Part shown: positions 48,446 to 58,880 of the stretch, one piece after another | How the letters are laid out: the number at the start of each line of letters is the position of its first letter | Numbering within the stretch: position 1 is the first letter of the stretch | Program-made: the position numbers and the translations under genes | Assembly (NCBI GenBank): GCA_013397075.1 | Contig: VWZS01000190.1 | Coordinates: forward strand, 301,537 to 365,536 | Length of the DNA: 64,000 nucleotides | Direction of reading: 5' to 3' | From: Rhabdornis inornatus | Taxonomy: Eukaryota > Chordata > Aves > Passeriformes > Rhabdornithidae | Notes under the pieces: model-generated | Database searches by the model: none | What the model saw: only the letters and a program-made list of their open reading frames with translations | Told to the model about the DNA's origin: nothing

Positions 48446-49634
48446 CTCTGCCTTCATCTCAGCTCATCTGCCACATCTGAAATGCGATTTCTACCATCTG
48501 GTACCTAACCCTCTATCCCCAGCATGGCCCCAGGACCTTGGGGAGGTGAGTAGCATCAACACAAGGCTTTTAACAAAAGGAGAAATATGTACTGTGGGAG
48601 AACCATCTACTGAGGATCCAGGGGTCAGTGGGATCACAGGAGGCCACAGAACACTTTCAAAGTTATTTTGACTTTTTTTCACCTCCATCTTTGTACATGG
48701 GGTAGGGAGAAAAAGTAATAGCACTGTTCCCTTGCATCCTGGACTATCTGGTTTCCCAAGCCTGGTCACTTTGGAAAACAGGGAAACGCTTTTCCCTTCT
48801 CCCCCACATGCTGTAATTTCTTCTGTTGAGGTTTCTTTGTAATCATGAGGGTACAGCTAAAATTTTGCACTCTCAAAGAGAATGCAAACTATGCATCCTG
48901 GGAAGAACAGAAGGAAGATGAATGGGTTTGTTATGGACAAACCAAGAGTGATCAGACCCACGACTGGAACAGCAATGTGTCCACAGAGAAGCTCTCAGCC
49001 AAGTATTTGAATTTCTCATTATATAATGCAGGGCATGAGGGAGAAGAGCAGGCAGTGACACCACATCCTTATCTACTCAGAGCTGGAGTAGAAATGCAAG
49101 CCCATGTCCCTCACAGCAAGGCTCGAGTTTGCTCCCACTTGTGTGGTGATAGTGAGCTCACACCTCATTTACAGGGAGAAAAGCAGAGTGAAGAGGCCCA
49201 GGAATACAAAATGAACCATCTCCAAGAGGTGTAATGCACAGTTTCACCAAAACCACCAGAAAAGAGTATAAATTTCTACACAGAGACCTGACAGGACTCC
49301 CTAGCAAGATATTGTGAGACACTTGAATGACTCTCATTAAAGGGAGATTAATTAGCTGAACAGCAGGGATGGAAGCAAGAAATGCAAAACATGGAGCTAC
49401 TGATTTAAGGAAGAGGTATACTGACCAAAAGAAAAACAGAAAAGAAATATGAAAAAAAATAAGCCACAGGGTAATCTAAATCTTTCCTTTCTAACCAGGC
49501 TAGAGAAGCTAATGGGTGATGGAAAGTGAGAAGGGTGGAGTGTGAAAACACTTCTCCTGCATTCCTGTGAGCCCCACCGGTAGCAGGGAGAGGGCATACT
49601 CCCAGCAAGGCCCAGAGGGATGAGGATGGACACA

Positions 49635-49719
49635 GTGCCTGGTTCCCTGTGGAAGACTAGTGATTTTGTTGTTGTATGGCTCATCCCACCACAACAAGTC
49701 ACAGTCTGCCCTAGGGCAC
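49635..49719 (+). ncRNA. MIR7-2: mir-7 precursor hairpin (mir-7-2 by synteny)
   Basis: The mature miR-7-5p sequence starts at 49650 (TGGAAGACTAGTGATTTTGT, continuing TGTT) with seed GGAAGAC at 49651-49657. The star arm CAACAAGTCACAGTCTGCC begins at 49692. The arms pair across an 18-20 nt loop, and the base is closed by GTGCC (49635-49639) with GGCAC (49715-49719). miR-7 is a deeply conserved, neuron- and endocrine-enriched microRNA. Location just upstream of AEN and downstream of DET1 identifies it as the mir-7-2 copy, since the other vertebrate copies sit in different contexts. No host gene is seen; the precursor must come from an unannotated non-coding transcript. Confidence 0.95.
49635..49719 (-). 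ncRNA. MIR3529: mir-3529, antisense of the mir-7 hairpin
   Basis: The minus strand of the same locus also folds as a hairpin and contains GCAGACTGTGACTTGTTGT (about 49709-49691). This matches the miR-3529 mature sequence described from the strand opposite mir-7-2 in vertebrates, apart from an extra G near its 5' end. Expression requires minus-strand transcription, for which the nearby AEN CpG island is a plausible source. Confidence 0.55.
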
Positions 49720-50199
49720 GGGGCCTCTGCAGCGATGCTGAATGCACGGGGACAAGCTGGTGGCTGGGGCTGTCTGCAGCCCTTCTCCTCTTCTGACCAC
49801 CTCGGACATTGCTTTTGTGAGCCTTGAGAGGGAAGCAACGAGAGGCCGGTCTGAAAACCCTTCTTCAACCATGCCCCAGCCCGAGCTGCCCCGCACAGCT
49901 CTGGGAGCATCCTGGGAGAGCCTGGAGGATGCAAACCCCAAGTTGCCGTGCTCCAGCCCAGCCCGCCCGCAAAACGAAGGGATGCCCACAGGGTCAGGAA
50001 TCACACAGGAAAACTGCAGGATATCCGTGGCGGGCTGCGCTCCACCCCGTGGAGCTGGGCACCATATCGTGCATCCCACCCCAAACCACCACCAGGGAGG
50101 GTCCCTTTCTACCAGGGGCAGAGGTGGGGCAGGCTTGAAGCCCTGAGCATCACCAGTGCAGGCTGGGAACTCCAGGCGTGGGGCTCCGGGATTCCCACA

Positions 50200-50480
50200 A
50201 AAACCCCAAGTCCCCGACACCCCGCGCTCGGGGACGGACGAAGTCCCGCCCCCATATGCAAATGAGTACCTCAACGCAGCCAATGGGGAATCAGGGGGCG
50301 TGGCCACAGCGGGACTTGCCCGGGCATGTGCGCGCGGCGGCTTCCGGGCCGGACACGTGTGAGCGGCGCCGGGACCGGTCAGCACCGGGGACACCGGGGA
50401 CACTGGGGGTGGCACGGGGGTGGCACTGGGGCTGGATGGGGCCGGCAGGTTCCGGGGGTGCGTAACGGGGCGGGGAGGGA
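50200..50480 (+). promoter_or_regulatory. AEN: AEN CpG-island promoter
   Basis: GC- and CpG-rich block just upstream of AEN. It contains a perfect octamer ATGCAAAT (50256-50263), a CCAAT box (50280-50284), a GGGGGCGTGG GC-box/KLF-type site (50294-50303), the p53 element at 50312-50331, a CTTCCGGG ETS-type site (50341-50348) and a CACGTG E-box (about 50354-50359). No TATA box is seen. A non-coding first exon probably starts at about 50345-50400 and splices to the coding exon, with acceptor candidates at 50661 or 50683. One base in the block's downstream flank (50546) is unresolved. Confidence 0.7.
50312..50331 (+). promoter_or_regulatory. p53 response element of AEN
   Basis: Two decamers with no spacer, GGACTTGCCC and GGGCATGTGC. 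The first matches RRRCWWGYYY at 10 of 10 positions and the second at 9 of 10 (G instead of Y at position 9). A 19/20 site without spacer at the promoter of a gene named for p53-dependent apoptosis is very unlikely to be chance. Confidence 0.8.
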
Positions 50481-50743
50481 GCTGAGGCCTGGAGCGACGC
50501 AGAGCAGGGCCCGGGTCATGGGCAGACAGGGCCCTAGGGAGTACGNACCCTGAGATCGGTAATGGGGCGGTGTGGGACCGGGCAATGAGGGGGCAAAGGC
50601 GTGGGGACAGGGTGTGGCAGTGTGTCCGTGTCCCCTCCCCCCCCCTTCCCTTGCCCCAAAGCTCCTGGCTGTGCCACCCCGCAGGGGGGCGGTTTGCCCT
50701 GGGCTATGTGCGTCCTTTTCCGACCGGGGAGCATGGGGTCCGC

Positions 50744-52490
50744 ATGGCACTCATGCTCCCTGTGCACGCTCCAGCAGGAATGCCGCCAGGCAAAGGACAG
50801 ATGACCCCGCTGCTGCCCACCCCAAAGGTCTCCGTGCCCACCCTGCAGGGCACCCATGTCCCCGAAGCGGGGGGCTGCACTCAGGCCCCGAAGGGTCCCA
50901 GCTTGCCACAGGCTCGCAGCAAGAAGAGGAGCCGTAAGCACCAGCGGTTCATGGAGCGCCGGGCAGTGCTGGAGCAGAAGGGGCTGCTGAGCCCCCATGG
51001 GCGCCTGGGCACTCAGACCCCAAAAGTGGGGCTGGAGGCAAATGGCACCACGGCACTGCGCTGTGACGAGGTTCCCAAGCCCAAAGGGAACATGTCCTCA
51101 TCCCTGTCTCCATCTGCCTCTCCGGACAGCATAGCCAGGCACCACTCTGTGCTGCTGTCCCAGGGGAATGGCAGCTCCAGGAGGGTGCGGACATCCTCCC
51201 TAGTCCTGCGCCCAGGCAAGTATGTGGCCATTGACTGTGAGATGGTGGGCACCGGTCCCCAGGGGAAGCTGAGTGAGCTGGCACGATGCTCCGTGGTGAA
51301 CTACGAGGGGGATGTCATTTATGACAAGTATGTCCGGCCCGAGTTCCCCATCGTGGACTACCGGACACGCTGGAGCGGCATCACCAAGCAGCACATGAAG
51401 AATGCAATTCCCTTCAAGGCTGCCCAGGCAGAGGTCAGGAAAAAAGAAATTTTTAAAAGTCAAAAAGCCCTTGTGTTATCTGTCAGACACAAATTGGGAT
51501 TCTTGGTGGCCTTTGCTAGGCTGCTGTGAGGCAGAGGCACAACACAGGAATGGGAGCCTCTGAAGCTGTGCAGTGGGTTGGTTTGCTTGTTTGTTATTCC
51601 TTCTGGGAACCTAAAAACTAGAAGCCAAGGAGCTGAATTTAATACAAAATGGCTTATTTTATGCTTGGTATTTCTTTCTCTGCAGTGTCTGTTTAACCCT
51701 CTGTGACTCTTCCAGATCCTGAAGATCTTGAAAGACAAGATTGTGGTAGGGCACGCCATCCACAATGACTTCCAAGCCCTGAAGTACTTCCACCCGAAAG
51801 ACAGGACTCGAGACACCAGCCAGAGCCCTGTGCTGAAGAAGAGGGCAGGGCTGCCCATCAGAGCCAATGTCTCTCTCAAGAACTTGGCCAGGCACCTGCT
51901 CCATAAAAAGATCCAGGTAAGCACTAAGAACCCTGAGATGTGAAACAACCCTGGGTTAGCTATAAACTTGTGTGGTCAGCTTGGTCCTCCCACCCCCATG
52001 TGTGTTCTCTGTGAGGTGCACATGAACCTTGTTTACCCAGTGCTCCTGGCTATAAATAAGCTGGGAGAGCCAAGGACCTCCCGAGCTGACCATTAAGCAT
52101 CTCAGTAAAATGGGGACAGGATCTGTGCTGTCTGTAAAGGGTGGGAGAGATACCTGCATGGCCTTGGCTACATCAAACCTTTGCTTTCTCCAAAACCCAC
52201 AGCACTTGTGTCCTTCCAAGCAAGCAATGACCTGTGAGATTTTTGCTGCCCATTTTATCTAATGAGGCTTTTTGCCCTTTTCTCAGGGTGGCTGCCAAGG
52301 ACACTCGTCAGTGGAGGATGCTCAGACAGCCATGGAGCTGTACAGACTGGTGGAGGTGCAGTGGGAGAAGGAGCTGGCCCACAGCCTGCCCCCTCGGCCT
52401 CCCAGCCCCATTACAGACCCTGCTGCAGACAGCAGCCAGTACCTGGATGACCAGTACTGGCCCACAGAGCTGATGGCAAGCAGCCTGTGA
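50744..52490 (+). CDS. AEN: Apoptosis-enhancing nuclease (DEDDh exonuclease)
   Basis: Encodes AEN (ISG20L1), a nuclear/nucleolar 3'-5' exonuclease induced by p53 that degrades DNA and RNA during apoptosis. Three coding exons: 50744-51433 (230 codons), 51716-51916 (67) and 52287-52490 (68 with TGA). All are phase 0 with GT-AG introns of 282 and 370 bp, giving 364 aa; human is 325 aa. A basic nucleolar-type segment RSKKRSRKHQRFMERR lies at residues 58-73. The exonuclease core shows Exo I AIDCEMVGTG (D164, E166), Exo II VGHAIHNDFQALK (D248) and Exo III GHSSVEDAQTAMELY (H303, D308), so all DEDDh catalytic residues are present. The C-terminus has the family's DDQYWP motif. The start at 50744 (MALMLPVH) is uncertain: the frame stays open upstream to ATG 50570 and there are in-frame ATGs at 50753 and later. 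Residues 75-150 are Ser/Gly/Pro-rich linker and poorly conserved. The mir-7 hairpin lies about 0.6 kb upstream of the promoter. Confidence 0.95.
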
Positions 52491-52898
52491 TGGGGGACAG
52501 CATCTCCTCCATGTGTTCTGGGCCATCCTGCTGCCTTCAGCTGTTAAAGGTGGAGGTGACTGCTGACTTCCTTCCCTGGGGCTTGTGCCTAGCACCCAGC
52601 CCTGCTCAGGGATGGAGACATGGTGACACCTGGATACAAGCAGTCTTCCAAAAATGCTGTCTGCAGCCTTAAGCTGTTGCACAGAAATAAGGGCTGTGAC
52701 TGCACCGTGTTCATCTGTCACTTGGGGATGAGCAGGGTCCTGTGTCTGCCTGGAGGAGCCTCTGTGGGCATGTAATTGGGGCTACCAACACCCTCCATAC
52801 CTTCTGTGGTTGTCCTCCTCTCAGACAGCAAAGGGAAAGTTTTCCTGTGGAGGGACTGAGGTGTTTCGCTGATAACCAAAGGCTGCAAACCATCTGGG

Positions 52899-52904
52899 CC
52901 AGTA
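52899..52904 (+). terminator. AEN: Possible AEN poly(A) signal (AGTAAA)
   Basis: AGTAAA lies about 410 nt past the AEN stop and is followed within 25 nt by a T/C-rich tract, immediately before the CR1 insertion. No AATAAA or ATTAAA was seen between the stop and this point. Uncertain; usage could also occur further right, inside or beyond the CR1. Confidence 0.35.
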
Positions 52905-52929
52905 AACAACCAGCTTGCTCCTCATTTTC

Positions 52930-53640
52930 TTTCATAGAATCATAGACTATGTGAATATGCTGAGTTGGAAGGGATCCATCAGGGTCACTGAGTCCACCAC
53001 CTGGCCCTGCACAGGACAGCCAAAGAATCCCACCATGTGCCTGAGGGCTTTGTCCAAGAACTCCTTAAGTTTTGACATGCTTGATGCTGTGATCACTTCC
53101 GTGGGGAACCTGTTCCAGTGCTCAGCTCCAGCTGAATATTTTGTCCAGAAGGACACTGGAGAGACGGTGTCAAAAGCTTTGCTAAGTCCAAAAAGATTTC
53201 ATCACCTGGTGTCCCTTGATGAGCTAGGTGGGTACCCTGTTGTAGAAGGAAATCAGGTTCAACAAGCAGGACTTTGCCCTCATGAAGCCATGCTGGCTGT
53301 GACCAGTGACTGCATTGTGCTCCAGGTGTTTTTCAGTACCTCCCAGAAAAATCCTTTCCATGATTTTACCTGTCAGTGGAGTGAGACTGACAGGCTGTGG
53401 TTTCCAGCCCTTCTCGCCCTTCAAAATTGGGCAACATTTGCCAGCTTTCAGTCATCTAGAACCTCTCTGGATTCCCAAGACTTCTCAGAAATCATTGAGC
53501 AGCTCTGTAATGACATCAGCAGCTCTTTGAGGATTCTTGAATGAATCCCATCAGGCCCCATAGATTTACAGAGATCCAACTGCACAATGAAGTTCAAGAG
53601 CAAAGTCTGGGTCTAATCAATGTCCAGCCTGGACAAGAGC
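52930..53640 (-). mobile_element. CR1 LINE fragment with reverse-transcriptase remnant
   Basis: Plus-strand ATAGAATCATAGACT, then GAGTTGGAAGGGATCCATCA is the reverse complement of a CR1 3' end, so the element runs right to left. On the minus strand at 53224-53424 an open frame retains CR1 ORF2 reverse-transcriptase segments (PVSLTPLTGKIMERIFL and SQHGFMRAKSCLLNL). The copy is 5'-truncated, frame-broken and non-functional. The 209-codon plus-strand open frame over it is only an antisense shadow. Confidence 0.9.
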
Positions 53641-55639
53641 ACAGAATGCACTTCATTTTAAATAAATTATTCACATAATTGTCCAATTCTGAATTAAAAA
53701 CTCTTGTGTATATTAAAACCCTTGTGTATATTCTGCATGATTTGGTCTGGCAGTTCTCCAGAAGTGAGAGGGCAGGGAGGAGGTTGACAAACAGCTGCCC
53801 AGGTACCATGCCATATTCTAGGACTTCAAACCCACCTGCAACTGGAAAAAGTGCTTTGAGTGGCTGGAGTAGGTAATTCCTTGGGGTACAGGCTTGTCCC
53901 CTCTGCTCTGGGGACACCTCTGTGAAGGCAGGAGGAGCAGGGGATGGGCTCAGCCAGAGTCCGGGGTCTGGGAGCAGGATCACTGTGGGAATGTGAGCTG
54001 TGGCATGGGCTGCTGTCATGGTGTGGGGACAGGGTGATGCTCATCTGCAGTGACTCTGCCTGTAGGTGACGTGGGTGGTCTGTGGCTGCAGAAATGTGCC
54101 CCTGCTGGGTGTGTGAGCACCAGAGGGGTTTGGGGCTGGACACACAGTTACCTGATTCACCAGGGAACTGAATAGCCATGGTTATAGAAACATTTATATA
54201 GATTTTTTTTTGCCATGTGCCTTAATGGCAGCCCTCTGGTGCATCCCTTGAGCACAGTCCCACTGCCTGGGCTGTGAGATGGGAGGTGGCAGAGCAGGCT
54301 GGAGGGCTGCCAGCACCCTGGGGTCTTTGGGGAGCCTGGTGCAACACAGGGGGTACAACAGCCAGCACTGGAGTGGACCCCATCAGCCAGACTAGACTAT
54401 CCCAGGCTCTTCCCAGCAGCCAGTGGAAGGTAAGGAGAGCTCAGCCTCAGCCTTGGGAAGCGGCCAAGGCAGCAGGGTGACATAGACACACCTGACGCAC
54501 ACATCAGTGCCATTACCAGACACATCTTGCACTTCCCATCTTAACTCCTCCTTGCCTGGCAGAGGAAGCCAAGAACAGCTCAGAAATGCTTTGAAATGTG
54601 TCATGTCTAAAAATCTTTGTCCTCACAGTGGCCCAAACACAACCATCCTTTAACAGATATAATAACATGGGGTCTGCCATGAGCCTGTGGTCTGGACAGG
54701 AAAGGAAACGTGGCCCCGTGGCAGGCCTTTAAATCCTGCTTGTTCCAGTTTGTCCCAGGTGTGTTCCTGATGCAGCAAGCTGTAAAACAGGGCCAGCAGC
54801 ACCCTCTGTGCCAGCCTCAGGGTGCAGCTTAGCTGAGCTGTGCAATGTCAGCAGGACCTGAACCCCACAGGGCACACAGAGGGGTGCCGGGGGAGCACAG
54901 CTGGTGCAGGTCTGTTTTCTCCTCTCTGACATCTCCACCTCCCCCAGGCTGGCAGGAGAAAAGTGAAGCTGTAGGAAAGGTGAAAGCTCTGCATCCCATT
55001 GTCAGTAGATGGTGGCATTCCAAAAGTGATGCAGCAGTGCTGTCTTTGCTCCTGGGAAAGCAGACCTGGAGGAGGGACAGAGCAGAGCTTTGTACATGGC
55101 CATATAACCTGGCCCTTGTAACCACATCCCTCATGTACATGAGTTTGTGGAGAGCTTATAGGGGGCAAATTATTTGTCCACCTGAGCCCCAACCTGTTGC
55201 CCCTCCAGCCCCCCTGTGTCACTGCCTTGCACTAAGCCCTGTGATGGTCGATGTGAGACACAGGTGTGTTGGGGTGACCCTGGAGAAGGCTTTACCAGCC
55301 CGTGACTCAGCCTGCCTTGCCATCAGCCTAAGGTATAATTAAGGAAAAAAGCATTTCTGAAATCTTGACCATCCACTGATTTAACCCTCCTGCTGAAATA
55401 CCCTCCCTGCTTGAAGGCAAATTTGGAGGCAGCTATGCCACCAAAGGGCTGCCCTTTGGTGCTGTCATGCCCTGCAAGCTTTGCTTCTATGCCATGATCT
55501 CCACCTCTCGAGGAAGGCGAGAAACAAACTTGAGGGTTAATCCCTATTTGCATCAGATTTGAAGGGCTTGGAAAACCCCAATACTGTGTACTGCAGCCCC
55601 CAAAAATAGGGCTGCTGCTGAGCAAACTTCACATGGATG

Positions 55640-56180
55640 ATTAGGAGGTGGTGGCAATCTGCTCCCTGCCAACAATGTTTGCTCTGAATAATCTAAATGG
55701 CAACATTTGCCCCGTTTTCAGCCTCTGAGAGCTAATCGGGATTTTCACAGGTGTTTGTGAATATTCACCTCCATGCCAGCTCGGAGTTGCCATGGCTGAA
55801 CAAACTCCAGCTCATCACACGCTCTGGCTCATCTCAGGAGCAGCCTGCTGGAGCTCGTGTCGGGAGGCTGAGCATCTTTAGGCGGGAGAAGGAGAGCTGG
55901 GCTGGCTCACCATTTACGTGAAATTTTGCGATAATTGAAGAATCTACAGAAAACTCAGCTGTTATCTCAACAACCCCTGAACAATGATTAACCCAAACCC
56001 ATGAATCCAGCACTGGGCTTTTTTATCAGAGGGAAAACATTGTCAAATGAGTTTTTTCCAGCCAGCTGCGAGTGCAGGTAACCGATAAGGCCGTCATTGG
56101 AGTGGGGCTGAGCCAATGGGAGCCGATGGCGACGGCTTTTACTTCTGTCTAGCAACAGCTTCTCCTTGAGCAGCAGGCAC
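55640..56180. promoter_or_regulatory. Candidate conserved non-coding block
   Basis: Unique sequence with TGAATAATCTAAATGGC, GAGCTAATCGGG, TTACGTGAAATTTTGCGATAA, CAACAATG-type SOX motifs and ATGATTAACCC, ending in GAGCCAATGGGAGC. It lacks repeats and coding potential. The dense recognisable motifs over about 500 bp resemble a developmental enhancer. Conservation is not demonstrated. Confidence 0.3.
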
Positions 56181-56678
56181 AATTCAATGCTTTCTCTTGC
56201 TTTTATTGAGCCTCCCTCCTGCTACATGGGGGTTTTCATGGGGGGCACTCAAAAACTGAGGCTTGTGGATTGTCCACCTTTTCCTGCATGTTTTGGTGTC
56301 TCTTCCTTTCCTGCCATGGTGAGAGCTTTGCAGCTGTGAAAGGCTCCATCCTGCTCACATCCTGGGCTCTGCTGGCTCCCTCCCTTGTCCATGCACCAGA
56401 GGTTCTGCTGTGTGGGTGTTGGACACCCATAGGGTACTTGGAATAGCACCGTGGCAGAACAGCAGGTGTACCAGGAGCCCAGTCGGCAGGATTGTGTCTG
56501 ACCCTCCTGCCCTGCATCCCCTGTGCCTGACCGTGGTCCAGAACCTCTCCCAGCTGCCAGGGACTGCTTGCATGGGGAGCACGGCTGGGAGCAGCATCCC
56601 CTGATCAATCACCTGGCTTGCTTTGCTGCTGGCTCTGCTTATCACAGTACCTATGGTTGAAATGCCACGTAAAACCCA

Positions 56679-56752
56679 AATCACAGAATCACAGAGTTGG
56701 AAGGAGCTCACCAACCTGATGTTAGACAGGACATCCCTAAAAATCACAACTT
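56679..56752 (-). mobile_element. CR1 3'-end scrap
   Basis: Plus-strand AATCACAGAATCACAGAGTT followed by GGAAGGAGCTCACCAACCTG is the reverse complement of the CR1 3' terminus, including the repeated ATTCTGTG-type octamer. Only about 75 bp survive. Confidence 0.75.
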
Positions 56753-56989
56753 TAGTGTCTTGGGGTGGAGCAATGCTGGTACCTAATAACAGCCCGGAGC
56801 AAGCCCCTAACCTGAGGCTCTCTGTCCCTGAGCTGTGGAGACACAGAGGGACGATTCACCCCGTTTGCAGAGGCTTCACTCGGGCATTTCACCAGGGACC
56901 AAAGCAGTCCCAGCAGAGGGAAGACCCACGTTCCCTGCACCTCTGCCCCATCAGCACCCCTACCCACCCCTCTCCTCTACTCCCCGAGG

Positions 56990-57135
56990 GTAAATTAGAA
57001 GGCAGAAAACTCGCAGACAACTCTAAATTAAAATCTCAGGAGCCCTAATAAGCGGCTTGGCCGGAAGAAGCGGATAGGTGTGATGTGGAAATGAATAGGC
57101 ACATCTGGCAGCCGCTTAGCACCTGGGCTGCAGGA
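56990..57135. promoter_or_regulatory. Candidate conserved non-coding element
   Basis: GTAAATTAGAAGG, CTCTAAATTAAAATCTC, CCCTAATAAGCGGC and GAATAGGCACATCTGGC (the last with an E-box-like CATCTGG) are packed into about 140 bp of unique sequence. Enhancer-like by composition only. Confidence 0.3.
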
Positions 57136-58785
57136 GGGGTGTGCGTGATGTGTGCGTGTGCAAATCCCAGCACAGCCTCCCGGATTGGCTGCCAAACCCC
57201 TTCCCGACCAACGCCGGGAACAGGGTGGCCTAGCAACAGGCTTTTCCTAATGAAAAACAAGCCACTTAACAAACCATCGTGACTGTGTGCATATGAGAGG
57301 GAAAGGCAATTCCCAGCAGCTCCATCCTCCGCAGGGAGCTGGCCCCAAAGGGGGCTGCAACGGGTGGGCTGGACAAGGTGGGGTGACCTGACCTGAGTAC
57401 CCCTGTACTCCTCAGTCCCTGCTCCACAAATGCTTTGGGTGCATGGCAAGGGTTGCTGCAGACAAACACAAAGAAGCCCCCAAGGATAACCCCCCTCCAT
57501 CCTCCACCCGCAGAGTGGCTCAGCCCACCACAGGCACCCCACAGCCCTGCACTCACAGGGTGAGCTGGGGCTGGATGCCAACAGGTCGTGGGGGCCATGA
57601 GCTGCTGAAGGGGCCACCTTTAGATCAGGAGGGACTTGTGGGGTGCAGCACTGGGGGAATGTGGGCTGTTCCCAGCACTGCCAGGAGAAGGAGGAGCTGA
57701 GGGGTTGGTCACTGCTGTGGTCTTGCTTGGGGATGGGAACCTTTCCTTGTTTCTGCCCTGGGATTCTCTCCTCCAGCAGCTGCCCAGGAAAAAGGCTCCA
57801 AGGACAGTGAGGCTGAATGCATGAGCATAAGCCCATGCCTTAACCACAGCCCCTCTGAAAGCCAGATAACAAAATAACCACTGATTATGGATGGGGGGAC
57901 TGGGGCTGGCCCTCCCTGGAATCAGTGGGAGCAGGGACAAGTTGCAGGAGTCAGGCTGGCAACAATGGCAATAGGTATCATGGCAGAGAATCACTTTTGG
58001 GCTGCAGAAAGCCATCTTCCTTCTGGAACAGCAAGATACAGGACAGCTTTCTCCTGCAAGATGTGCAATTCTCAGTAAGGCAATGTGGGGAGAGAACCAG
58101 CTCAGCCCACTGGCACTGGGGACAGCAGCAGTGCCGTGTGGGGTTTCCTTCATCCCTATTTGCTGCATCATTTCAGGGACCTTGAAGCCGTACGCCAAAT
58201 CTGTGGTCTTTCAGCCTCTCCTTTTGCCCTCTCAGCTCACCCTGGGGATGATGGGGAGATGTTGGAGCACCTGTGATGCTTTTTAAATTTTCTTCTTAAA
58301 GGGAAGTTTCATCTGAGCTGAAAGAACAGCTCATGGCTCCAGCTCAGACCTGCCCCACAACAGAGCTGCCTCCCCCACTCCACTCCTGCACACCTGCATC
58401 CCCTCACAAAGCATTAGAAAGAATCCTTTTTTTTTTCTTCCCTGCCAAACAAGAAAACATAATGCCATCATCTTGCCAGTGGCCAGTGCAGAGCCAGTGG
58501 CCAGGGCAGAGCAGCAAGTGTGGTGTGCTCCAGGCCAATATCCCTCCACAAAGGGTGCAGTGTGGTGAAGGCTCTTCTCTGGGAGAGCCTGATGGAAAAA
58601 ATTAAAAAATAACAGGAGTAGAGGGAAAGCACAAAGCATGATCCCTCAATCCCCTGAAGTGACCCCCTGGGAGCCCCCAGTTCCGATTTTCACTCAATTT
58701 CTGCCCATTTCAGGTTTTTGCAGTCCCAGCTGTTCACTAGGTGGTGCCCTCGGGCTGCTAGTTCCTGAATTATTCCCTGGCAGGC

Positions 58786-58880
58786 TGGGATGGGATGGGA
58801 TGGGATGGGATGGGATGGGATGGGATGGGATGGGATGGGATGGGATGGGATGGGATGGGATGGGATGGGATGGGATGGGA
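58786..58880 (+). repeat. (TGGGA)19 microsatellite
   Basis: Nineteen uninterrupted TGGGA units, 95 bp. The purity suggests recent expansion and likely length polymorphism. On the minus strand it reads (TCCCA)n. The G-triplets recurring every 5 nt also satisfy the simple pattern for G-quadruplex formation. Confidence 0.97.

Larger units (their letters stand above)
35500..49630. other. Gene-poor intergenic interval between DET1 and mir-7/AEN
   Basis: About 14 kb with no protein-coding exon recognised. Open frames such as plus 36454-37179 and its minus counterpart overlap one another and have no domain signatures. The human counterpart of this interval carries only non-coding transcripts and microRNAs. 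mir-1179, which lies near mir-7-2 in human, was searched for by eye as its mature sequence and was not found. AT-rich enhancer-like patches are listed individually. Confidence 0.5.

Noticed and set aside
45000..49600. mir-1179 orthologue
   Set aside because: Expected near mir-7-2 by human synteny, but no match to its mature sequence (AAGCATTCTTTCATTGG...) was seen on either strand by eye. A covariance or BLAST search could still find a diverged copy.
50570..51529. Single-exon 319-codon version of AEN reading into intron 1
   Set aside because: It would lack Exo II and Exo III. A good donor at 51434 and in-phase downstream exons with the remaining catalytic residues support splicing.
52915..53544. 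209-codon plus-strand open frame after AEN
   Set aside because: It lies wholly within a minus-strand CR1 copy. The reverse strand carries the reverse-transcriptase remnant.
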